NCBI GenBank assembly: GCA_023055355.1
Contig: JALJCS010000001.1
Span: 54,069,381-54,133,380 of the forward strand
Origin: Agelaius tricolor
Taxonomy: Eukaryota; Chordata; Aves; Passeriformes; Icteridae
DNA: 64,000 bases
Direction of reading: 5' to 3'
Part shown: piece after piece, positions 25,301 through 36,450 of the stretch
Layout: every line of letters starts with the position of its first letter
Position numbering within the stretch: the first letter of the stretch is position 1
Notes under the pieces: generated by a model
Seen by the model: only the letters and a program-made list of their open reading frames with translations
What the model was told of the DNA's origin: nothing
The model's database searches: none
Translations under genes and position numbers: made by a program

Positions 25301-28300
25301 AAAGCAGTGCCAGATCTCCATATCTAAAAATGGGTCAGTTTAAATATATCAACTTGCAAAAACCAGCTTGAGGCAAATCATTTATTTCATAGAAAAAATA
25401 AAGCACACAGTGCTTCATCTACACAGAGAGCATACCCACTACAAATATTTGGATTAGCAATATAATTGAAACAACTAGGAATAGCCTTTTACTGTTTTGC
25501 CTTAGAACTGAGACTTGGGTGCAAGTCATAGAAGACCATGAAAAGTTTAAGAAATAGACTACAATGAAAGATTGCTTCTGAATCACCAGAGTTTAGCAAT
25601 GTCATAGCATTTAATTACCTTCAGGGATGTGTGCAGAGAAGACTGCAGTGTTTGAGTAATGCAACACTTTTGTCTGAGTATGTCCTTTTTTTGGAAGACA
25701 TTTAAATGCTCTTTCTAGACTTCTATGTTAAATACTTATCAAACCTAGATAGGCATGTTCAAATTGAAAATCAGTGGCTTTATCATATCATACTTTTCTC
25801 TGTACTTCCATAAACACATCACCGAGGGGCACTTTCCTCTTGGGAAAGGCCATTGACTGAAATTATTAATTTCATATTCTCTTCCTGAACATTTCTATAA
25901 TTCACCAAAAGTTATTTTTACCATACATCAATGCTGTATCAAATTAGGTGATTAATAATTAATAATTCTGTATTAAATAAAGGTGATTAAATCACCCATT
26001 TAAATAAGAAAAAACATATTCCAGCATATTTTCTCTTAAGTCAGTGACAACAAAAATACAGATAACAGAAAAGTACAATGAAGTTATCACAGAAATGTTA
26101 CTTCAAAAATTAAAAATTAAGGTTGAAAATCACCCCTGTGAATGGCTTAAAGTTCAGGTTATCACAGAAGATTCTGTAGCAAATGCAACAACAAAAAAAT
26201 TGCCACATTTAAAATAATTATGCTCTTCACACAAATGTCACTTAAGAACTACAGTTACTTTACAGTTACATGACGTACAGTAACCAAATATTTTGACTGC
26301 TAATGCATAAACCAGATCTGAATGTAAAATGAATAAAATTCATTTTATTGGTTTTTAAATGCCCAGTTTTTACAGTTTATTAAAAATATTTTATTCAAAA
26401 TTCCTACTCAGTTTTAATTTTTTCTCATATGCAAATTTTCTTTACTACTGTTTCATTGAGATTTTCAAGCCTTCCCAACTAATATGCAATTTTATCCAGT
26501 AATTACCACAACCCCTAATTTCAATGTAAACCAAAATAGGATTTCAGGTAGGGGAGATTAACAAACAGAGGGTGTTACAGCTATACCTCTTTGAAAGTGT
26601 AATTTATTTCTTCAGTTTAAGATCTATTTTTGTCAGACTGCCAAAACTCCTAAAAATTGTCACAAGAAGGTGAAGCAAAGAAAAGGTCTTTGTTACATCC
26701 ACTGTGACTATAAATTTCAAATTCTTTTCTTCTTCTAACATTTCAATTATGCAACTTGCTAGCACCTGTATATGACACGATCCCCACTGAAGGATTACTT
26801 TTTTTGCTGTATTTACACAGACATCAGCAGACAGCTTTGCAAGTGGAATGATGTGAACTCTCTCCCAAAGGCAAACCAGCCATGAAAATCAGGGAAAAGC
26901 TCAGTTACTTCATTGGCCCCAGAATATACTCTGAAATTGCAACACAAGATTTATTCTCCATCTTTCCACTGTCAAACATGTTCTGCTGTCCACCTTCCAG
27001 TTTCAGATGCTGACATAAAAACCATTCCCACAGTCATTCTCAACCATGCAAATACCACACCAAGTCTTGCTCTTTGGCACTTTTACATAAACAGGAAACC
27101 AGCGGGGCACAAAGCTAAATAGAAATGGAAATCTTTTGAATACCTAAAACAATTGCACAGAAGCTAAAATAAAAAAAGATTGCAATTGGCTGTACAAAAT
27201 GACATCACATTACAGCCTACATCACTGCAGTGCACCATCTCTAAATGTATATCAGCAATGTGCAACCTATTTCACTGAGTCCTCCAAGCATTGATATCAT
27301 GAGCTCCACCTTTTGCCCTGGTGTTTTCTGTCTTTAACAAGTTTTGCTGCTTTGGCCAGTCCCTCAGACTCCCTCCTGCCTGAGAAGCTGCCCAGGCCCT
27401 TTTGTCAAATCTGAATGCACACCTTCTTCATGCTACAGCACCAGAGGGGAGCTGCAGATTTTACAACACCCCACCATGGTCCCAACTTATGTGAGGATAT
27501 TCACAACTGAATTTAAAGAGAAGCTGCTACCCTGGCTTAATCAGTGCCTTCATACACAGCAACACAGACCATAATCAGGAGGAAGATCCAAAGTTTGCTA
27601 ACCTCCTACAGCTTCTTCTAACCTGTCCTCTGATTACATCTCTTCTCCATGGCAAAGCTTGCCTTTCATGTTGGCAGAACATACTACAGCCAAAAACATG
27701 AGCTACATGGAACTAAGAAGCATGCTGCTTATGTCACTTCAAATAGCTACACTAAATGAAAGGATAAATGCCCAATGTGTTGCTCTTCCTTCCTTTCTGT
27801 GTCCCTTACATGATAACAAAGTTGAGTTTTCAGGCTTGTGCCCAGTTTTTGAATAGTTTTTCTATGAAAAGGTGCAACATAGTGGAGATTTATAGCATTT
27901 TCTGTCTGCAAGTGTTCAGAAAGGAGCAACCTTGGTGCATCTTACTCCTAGTTCTAAAAATTACACTAAAGCTCACAGTGAATAACTGACAGAGCAAAGT
28001 GTACATCCAACACTGCAGCAGAGCAAGCAATTTCTATTTACAAATAAAGGACAGACCAGGAGCACAAGCTCGTGTTTCTTCACAGGTATACAAACCCCCT
28101 TTTTCCTACACCATTTCCATTCTTTTCTCATATTTGACAGTTTGTCAGATACATTTTTATTCTGTCCATGAAGTCAAAGCTTACAAGTCTACAGAAGATT
28201 CTAATGAGATTTTGCTGAATGGATGAAACAAGAAGCAAAGACTACACATCTTATAAAAACAAGACATTATCCTAAACCACACTCTAATCCAGAGAGAAAC

Positions 28301-29835
28301 TTCTATTTCAAATTTATGTTAATTAAAATGCTAAACATTACATTTTTGTCCTAAACTGCAATACAACATGAATAACCTCGATGTCCCAAATACATACTAA
28401 CAACCTTGCTTAAAACATGCAGAATACTAGGGCTGGAGGGAAATAGAAGCAAACATGCAGGAGCTATGAGTGCAATTATCCTATTCAGAAAAGCTACAAA
28501 CCTTAAAAGAGCAAGCAGCATGGCAAATACCAAGTTGCCAGTACAGCTGTATTCATTCTCCCAAAAGATTTTTAATGCAACTACTCTTGAATTAAAATTC
28601 ATAGCCACAAATTCATATGAGCCTATTACTGGTGTCTGAATCCTCACCAACACTGAGAAATACCAAGAGCTCTCTGCAATTTTTCAGTCTGTCAGAATGG
28701 TAAAGAGCCATTAAAATGTAACAGTCAACATCTGCCAACCCAGAACCAGTGCCAGGCTTGTGTTTCAGGTTCATGTACTACTCCAAGGGTATGATCATCT
28801 CACTGTGAGCATCCTCAGGACAGCACAAATCTCCCTCTTTGAACATGAACACATTCTGCTGCTTCTCAACAGCAGTGAAAATTATTCATAACATCTTCAG
28901 CTGTATTTTGTTCTGTAATCTAAAAAAAAAGTAATACTTGTTCTGAAAGTCTGTCCTACCCTAGGGTAAGTTCCAGGAAAAGGACAGGATTTAGGAACAT
29001 AATTAACACTGACTGTAACAGAACCTAGTGCCAATATGAATCCAGTCTTTGAGAGAGTTTTATTCATTTGTACTTTATTAACCCCCTCTCTCTTGTTCAT
29101 GGAAACATACATACAATTGACAAAAGTAATTGAAAAATCTGTAGGCACAGTACCATTGAAAAAAACCTCTCAAGGTATTTCTCATATGGTACTGAAGAAC
29201 TTAATTAAATATTAAGTTTCTATTCCAAGGTAATCAGCAAAAGTAAGCAAAGGGCAAACAAAGGCCCTGGTAGCATTACTGGCCAGAAGCAGTCTATTAG
29301 AATCAAACTGGTACAGGGAAGTGTCTAGATGACAAAATAAGTACTGAAAATATTTTTGAAATATATGGTGCAAACCCCCCAGTTGTTAATATGCTACATT
29401 ACAACCCTACAGTGCAATCATCTCTATTTTGTATATGACATTATAATATTCATACTAAAATTAGCTAAAAATATATAAGCATTTCAAAACAACAAAGCAG
29501 CATTTCTTATTTTTTTGAACTACTCTGCAGTCAGATGCTTGTAGCTTAGCCAACCCTCTGCAGCTGCCTCGACACCATGCCAATATCTTCACTTCCTCAG
29601 CCTTCCTATCCTTAGGAAACAATCTCTGGAGACCTAATGAGTATTGCAAAACAATACTGTATCCTCCAACTGCTGCTAAATGAAAAACCCATCTTTGCTT
29701 CTTTTGTTTCTTTTGAAGGACGCTGAACGTATGCATAGGACTTCATTTTTGGTTGATGAAATAATATTTTATTTTCTTTCAAAAAGGAGACAGATCAACC
29801 TAAGAGAGGCCCATTACAATAGAGGTCAGAAACAG

Positions 29836-29945
29836 TTCAGTGGATGGGGCAGGAGACCAGGAATCAGTTAAGCTGGCTTCCTGGATCAGCCAGCATTCTG
29901 TTGCGTGACCTTGTGCAAAGGCAATTCACCACACTCTGATCCCTC
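29836..29945 (+). repeat. MIR-like ancient amniote SINE
   Basis: The segment contains CAGTGGATGGGGCAGGAGAC, GGAATCAG, a CTGGCTTCCTGGATC phrase and then TTGCGTGACCTTGTGCAAAG with a downstream CTCTGATCCCTCTCC. This order follows the MIR family consensus: 'agtggatagagca', 'ggagtcagg', the core, 'gctgtgtgaccttgggcaag', then a pyrimidine-rich 'cctctctgtgcctcag'. The copy is diverged, as expected for an element spread before bird and mammal lineages split. Edges are approximate. Confidence 0.65.
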
Positions 29946-32900
29946 TCCTTTTTTGGAGCATACACCTACCCAGGACACATTCAAGACAAAATTATGTGCC
30001 AAATCCTGTATAACTATAAAAATTCCCCTGGTTATTTATTTTTATTGGGGGATTTTTTGCTGCCAGTGAACCTTGATGATGGTCTTTGACACTACTGTAC
30101 AAAAATACTGCCTAAGCAGCAAGCAAATCAGCTGCAATCTCTAGGTAATACTGCAATACAAATAATTACTAACAGGAAACACTGCTTGGCTTACACAATA
30201 CAACAGAGGAAGAAAAAGGAGGAGGACTTAAAATAGAAACTCCATATGTTACTAAGCTGATTATTAGCTGGCTCATTAAAAAAATACTATGGTTACAAAA
30301 AAATTAAGAAAATGTATCAATCCAAAAATGTTCCAGCTTCTCCTAAAAAGACAAGGCGTTTGTCCTTTATATGTTTTAATCTTGCTTTATAAAATTATAC
30401 AATTCAGATTCAAACAAAAACTTTACTGGTTTTCAAATCTATTTAATAGGAACCTGATGCTGACAGACACATTAGGAAGTTTCTTTCCAAGTACAGGCAG
30501 CACATCTTTGTCAATATTTTAGACAATAACTCTAAGGAAATTACTTCAAAGTTCTGGGGGGATAAAAAGTTTCTAGAGATATGTGAATTGTCTTTTTTTC
30601 TTTTATATAGAGTGAATGATATTGAGGAAAAAGCATGTTCCAAGAAAGTAATTTCATTCAAAAAAAGCCCTAGACTTTCTGAATTTCAGGATCTGAGCCT
30701 TGAAGCAATCAGATATTATCTATTTGCTACTGTGAGGACTAACAGTAGTTCATACAGACCACAGTAATTTCCTCCATCACCAACATGCTGAGAGTAACTT
30801 TTTGTTGAGAGTCCAAATGAAGCTCCTCTTCCCCTCAGCCAGATTAGTCATTTCCACTCCTGCCTTGTGCTGACACAATGTTCCAGGGAGTAAGTGCAAG
30901 AGTGAGAAGTGAAATGGTTGATTGTTTATTTTTAAAATCGCTGGTTTTCATTGTTTAGAGTTGTCTGTGACTTACTGTTGATGTTAATAAAGAGATGATC
31001 ACCAACTTTCAAAGATGTGAAATAATATTCGGTTAAACTGTAAACACAGCTACAAGAGAGAAAAGCTTTGAAATATTTTCAGGGGAAAGTCAGACACCTC
31101 CATTTAATGTGAGGCACAGCATAGGATTGACTCCAGCACATTAAGTACTATCTAGTAATATTGAACTTTAAAGGAAAGCAACAGACATTCAGAGATAATA
31201 TGAATAGGTGCTATTAAGCAATACTTGCAGCCCATTATAAATGAGATGACTGATCAAAGAAATAAGCCAAACCACATAAAAATCCCTAGCCCTTTCAACA
31301 TTTTGCTCTTGAACTCCACAGAATTTCACAGACAAAACTTTTTTGAAACAGAAATTCCAATTCCACTCAGCCTCTTCAGAACACTTATCTAAGCTAAAGT
31401 AAGTTGTCATCTGCAGAGATGTGAACTATATTTACAAAGCAAATTCTATCATTACCATCATAGCAACAAGGGAAGTTTGACTTTGCTCCTTTCTCTTGTT
31501 GTTGATTTTGTTATACAGCAGTTCTCTGAATCCTAGATAATGAGAAAAATGTTGATATTATATGAGAGTTACTGCTACTTGATATAAGATTTGTTTAATT
31601 TGCAACTTCCTCTTGTGTCAGGCAAAAATATTAGCTGTATGATTTTATTTAGTAGAACTGGAATCTTCTTGGGATAGAACAGTTAAATTGTTAGTGTTGA
31701 TACATATTTTCCAGACTACAACATATAATTAGTGATAATACTTCAATAACTGTATGATTTCTAGGTTTAAGTATATTATAAAATAATCCAATGATTCCAT
31801 GGGTAAAAAACCTCCGACACTGTCAAACTTCCCTTATTTTTCACTTTCTTTCTTTAAATCCTGAATACAGACATTAGGCATTTTGCACCTTCTGCTTGCA
31901 AGAAAAGCACATCTCCACATCAGTCTCTCCAGCATTTACTGTTAGAAATCTCTGCTTAAGAAACTGGGCAAATCTGTATTTGTTCCCAATGCCTGTATGA
32001 GTTGATTACATGAACTCCAGCAAACACAGAATGAATCACATGAGCCTAATCCAAAAGCCAAATGCTCAGTGCCATCTCCAAGATGACACAAACACCTCTA
32101 AATTGGGAAAGGATTAACACTGGAGCAGGACTCCAAATGCACTCAGTAGTGGTGCTTCCTGACCATTTGAGCTGGGAAGCACCAAAACCCCTTCCTTCAA
32201 AACAGCTTCCCTTAGTTCACAGCCCTCTCTCCTGTGAACACATGAATCCCTGTTGTGAGTATTGAAGAGTCCTGAGTGTTGGCTGTTCTTCCACCCACCA
32301 TGCACATTAGCTATGAGACACGAGGCAGCCATAAAGCAGCACCATGTGGTCACAGTGAAATTAAACTTTTAAAAGATGGCTGCCCAGGAATGCATCCTGA
32401 TAAACAGTTCTTATAAATAAAAATGCAACCATTTTTTTTATTCCTACTTAGGTGATAAGACTATCTCAGCATCTGACAAATACTTCAGTGCTCCAACACT
32501 GCAGACTCCAGACAGAGGACAATTCCCTCTGCTCAGCAGTGAAACAACTACTGAGACTACACCTGAGAGATTCTTTATACAGAAGAATGTTGTAACTCAA
32601 TGGTTTCAATTATCTCAAACTGGCAGAAAAGAGCTATATTCCAGTGCTATAAACCTATAATAAAAGAGAAAATAATTTTTTGGGGAAAGGCATTTTCAAT
32701 GCAGCACTGACTGAATAACTTCATTTTTGTTCCTTTCAGTACTGCTTCCTTTCCAACAAAAGCAAATTTTGAGTGACAGGAAAGTACATTTCCCTCTCTG
32801 CCCTGCAGCTCACTCTGTGACTGTGCAATCAATGGCAAAGGCTGAAATGGGAAAAAAGAAACCCACCAAAACCCAACAGCGCAGTGAATGATGAATGCCA

Positions 32901-35590
32901 TACAAAAATATATGTCCTTGCATGGCCTGGAGCTTCAGAAAAGAAGAGGAAGATCCCTGAAGAAATACAAACATCCAAAATACAGGCAATCCTTAGTTAA
33001 CAAGGTTTTTTTTGAAAGTATTCATACTAACTACCTGCATACAACCACTACTGTTTTGTTAAGGGACATGATACTGAATAAATTGGGTCTACACAATGGC
33101 AATGACCAGCAAGTGCCATCTTGTTGACAAAGTACAAAAATACACTTCTAAAAAATCCTCATATAGTCAGACTTTCATGTGTTATACAGGTGACACTTAA
33201 GGCTAGATTTGTGCATTATTTCAACCAGCAACATTTCTTGTAGCACTTTTTTTTTCACTTGGTCTAACAAAGCAGAATGGAAAGACACTATCAACTGCAC
33301 TTGAATTTAATCATGTCTCATTCACACTCAGAGTAGCATCATCGTAATTAAAGGCAGGACTATAAGCAAGTGGAAGCAGCTTTATACTTTATAAGTAAAT
33401 CACCCAATCCACTTTAGGTTAATTTATGTGTAATTCTACTCACCAAAGCAAAAATGTCTAACAAAGGCATTAGGAAGGAAATACAGACTCTTCCTGTGTG
33501 TATAAGCTTTAACTTAAAGCTTATACCATGTTTTGGCATGAAGTCAGTACCCAGATTTTGGATCTTGGAGTTCCAAAGAGTAATGGAGTTTTGGCTTCCA
33601 CACCCATGTGAAAGCTGGATAGACACAGACACAGCATAGAATTAAAGAATTCTCCAGCTACAAGGACAGCAGAGGAATCAATATGGATGGGAACTGTAGT
33701 CACTACAGGAAAGTTCATGAAAGAATTGAACCTGAAGGACTCTTTCAGGGGAGGTCAGAAGAATAATAACAGACATTTGCATGTGAATATATGAAGCTTG
33801 GAAGATACAACTTGAAAAATTAGAAATAATGATAATCCAGAAAACTGAATAAAGCAGCATATTAAACCAGAAATGAAGTAGGAAGTTTTTTTAACAAGTC
33901 TAAGAAAATAGTTATATGTTACCATATGAATAGCAAGCAAGAAATAATTGCATTTTGAAACCAATTCTGACAAGAACTCTGAACTTGCCTTAATGACCAT
34001 AAAAAGTGCTTTAGAACACGCTTTGAAAGACCAAACTGAAGAAAGTAAACAAAGTACAATGAAAGTCTCATCTCCCACTATTATTCTTTCCATATTTACT
34101 GATAACTGAGGTGAACTAATAATACTTACAAAGAAATTCCTGCTTCTTGTCCTATCCAGACACACATTGCCTAATTCAAGGTCCCACACCCTTTGCAAAA
34201 ACACCTGCACAGTGACCCAAACCCTTATTCTACTCCAGATGGCCAAAAAACCTCTACCTCATCTAAATCATAACAAGAGCTCACAAAAGCAGCTCACAGA
34301 ACCATTAAAAGAAAAGATAAAGAATAGAGAGGAATTTCTGGAGAATATAGTCCATTGCATTTGCCAATGCAATCACATTTTTACCCTAGTTGATTTGGCA
34401 ATTTAGATTTTCCACATGTAAGTCAAAAAGCCAACATAAAGTGGTTGACCCTCTATTTGACAGCCTGCTTCAATTATTTTTTTCTCAAATTAGTACACTT
34501 TTTAAAAGCAGATAACTGATCCTATATTACTACTATAGTAAACAACCCTAATTTATTAGAAGGGCTGCTATGAAGCAACTTTGTTTTAAGAAAACATATG
34601 AATTAGCTTCACTGAAAACAGCTGTTTGAATCCAATTTTCAAAGAAAAAAGGAAAAATATATGTTTTTCAGAAAAAAAATAAATTAAGAAGAAAAAATAT
34701 AAATTCAGTCATACACAAAATAAACCAAGGCACACATAATAGTAAATCTATAAATAACAAAGTGATGGATCCTGCAAATTACCCCCAAGCAAACAACTGT
34801 AAAAGTCTGTATCTTTGATGTATAGCAAATAAAGTGACTTAGGGAAAGTTTACACTTGATTACAGTTATTCAAATTTACACTTCTCTCCTAAAAGCTAAA
34901 AATATATTCTTGATGAACTCCTGAAAACCTGTGAAAAGCTCACTTATATGAAATAATAATCTTCTTAATAATGATTAATTTGTATGAAAATAGTGAAATT
35001 CTGTCTGTAAGAAACTTTTAATAATAATGTTAAAGCCGCACATTTAAAGACTTTTAGCCAAAAGAATTATCCTCATCTAAATAGTTTAATTTATAGGAAA
35101 CCAATACTAATCCTTAGATTAAGAGAGGCATATGATTAAAAAAAAGATCAACCAGGAGCTGAGGCAGAAAATTATGTTAACATTTTGTACTGAAAGCTTC
35201 ACAAGAAAGGATTAGTGCAGTTTGTAAGAAACTCATTCAGAGTATTTATAAGTTACAATAAGCATATTGATAAAATATTATGCAAAATATGAAGCTAAAA
35301 AGTCCAACTTCAGTAAAAAGAATTTAAAGTCACTGTAATGTGCAAGTGGGAAAAGATATGTTTAAAAGGTGAGATCTAAAATCTGCAAGTCCTAAAAAAA
35401 CCCCCATGAGGCAGAGATCAAGGAAATCTGATCCCTTGCAGAGCAGCTTTGGTAGGACAGACCAGCAACGTGGTTTTGAAATGTGCAAAATTAGAACTTT
35501 AATGTAGGGTGTATTTAGAAAATTACTGCCCTGTAGCACGAAAAAGCAGAGAGATGACAGACAAAGGTAGAACTCTGCGTGACAGAAGGA
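29946..35590 (-). other. ZDHHC14: ZDHHC14 intron 1, segment without recognisable exons
   Basis: AT-rich intronic DNA. It contains a 27-bp palindrome at 33500-33526 and the longest ORF of the window (163 codons, minus strand, 33755-34246), which has no recognisable domain or splice context. I see no RNA gene and no coding similarity. Confidence 0.7.
33500..33526. repeat. palindrome, 13-bp arms with 1-nt centre
   Basis: GTATAAGCTTTAA (33500-33512) and TTAAAGCTTATAC (33514-33526) are exact reverse complements around a single C. Each arm contains a HindIII-type AAGCTT. No flanking element is recognisable. Confidence 0.88.
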
Positions 35591-36450
35591 GTCAATTAGT
35601 CCTGCTCTGCCCACACCCCCTGCACTGCCCAGTCCTGCAGCCCACCCTGTGCCAGCCTCCCTGGGTGCCAGCCCAGCTCCTCTGCAGCAGAAGGGACGGC
35701 AAGGGCATGGCAAAGGGCACGGCTGATGCTATGAGTAGAAAAGCTGCCCATTTTTTTAAAAGGCTGCAGAGCTCACAGGTTGGGCCAGTTGCTGCCAGGG
35801 TGGAGCTCTAACTGTTTATTGTTGTCATCACCTGGCGTTTTCGTTAACTGCCTGTCGTTGATGGTTAAGAATTCCCCCTTTTGTCGAGTGGCACCCGGCT
35901 GCTTCCTGGAGGACGGCACCCAGGCCGTGAAGAGGAGGGGACATCGGAGCCAGCATGCAAAGGAAGAAGCCCCTCACCAAACCTGGCAAAAACCCCCTAA
36001 GAACAACGAGCCAACACGAAAGTGACAGATCGAAGTGATGTCTAGACGTGAGGAACAGAATCCAGTATCCGCTATGACCCTTTTTACCCCTCACCCTAAC
36101 CTAAAAGATGTCGGCTGCACAGAGGACCTTGAATGCCAAGCAGAGAACCCGGCAATCTCCTGCTGCTCTGGTGAGGACGGAACCCCCAGCTCTGCCTGCA
36201 CACCAGCGCACTGAGCTGCACTCAGCCTCCTCCTCCATGCCACTCCTGGATGCAGCGACGGTGAGCGCGACCCGTCGGTTCTCCCCACCCGAGCTGATTT
36301 TGAATAAAGGCATTAAAAGAAGAAAGATCTCCTGCCCTGTTTATTTCAGCTGAGGGCACGGCCGAGGGCGCTTACAGCTGCAGCAGCTGCGGCAGGACAT
36401 CCCGGCCTAGTCCATGGAGCATAGGGACGGGAGCACCGGAGAGGAAAGCT
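35590..36450 (+). other. GC- and CpG-rich island, probably retroviral LTR-derived
   Basis: This segment stands out from the surrounding AT-rich intron. I count 31 CpG dinucleotides between 35821 and 36440, while neighbouring intron has only a few per kilobase. On the plus strand an AATAAA at 36303 is followed by a short stretch ending in TTTATTTCA, which resembles the polyadenylation region and end of an LTR. One possible LTR boundary is 35727-36348, flanked on both sides by GCTGA and starting TG and ending CA. That pairing could be chance, and no clear CCAAT/TATA pair is seen. Alternatives are an intronic promoter or CpG island, or another GC-rich repeat. No coding sequence is recognised in its ORFs of up to 127 codons. 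Confidence 0.5.

Larger units (their letters stand above)
16798..29835 (-). other. ZDHHC14: ZDHHC14 intron 1, 3' part
   Basis: Intron sequence upstream of exon 2 on the minus strand. The last bases before exon 2 are an excellent pyrimidine tract and CAG. The region is AT-rich. It carries the 93-bp duplication at 21069/21606, an imperfect inverted repeat near 22239-22309, and a short GGA run at 24984-25000. ORFs reach about 100 codons with no recognisable domain. No exon, RNA gene or promoter is apparent. Confidence 0.75.

Noticed and set aside
25985..26003. Small inverted repeat GGTGATT/AATCACC
   Set aside because: Seven-base arms in AT-rich DNA are expected by chance.
27438..27456. CTCF-like motif around CACCAGAGGGGAGCTGC
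   Set aside because: It differs at several core positions from the consensus, and single-motif matches are common by chance.
35330..36353. Cluster of ORFs on both strands in the GC-rich island
   Set aside because: GC-rich DNA has few stops, so long frames arise freely. No gag, pol, env or cellular domain is recognisable.
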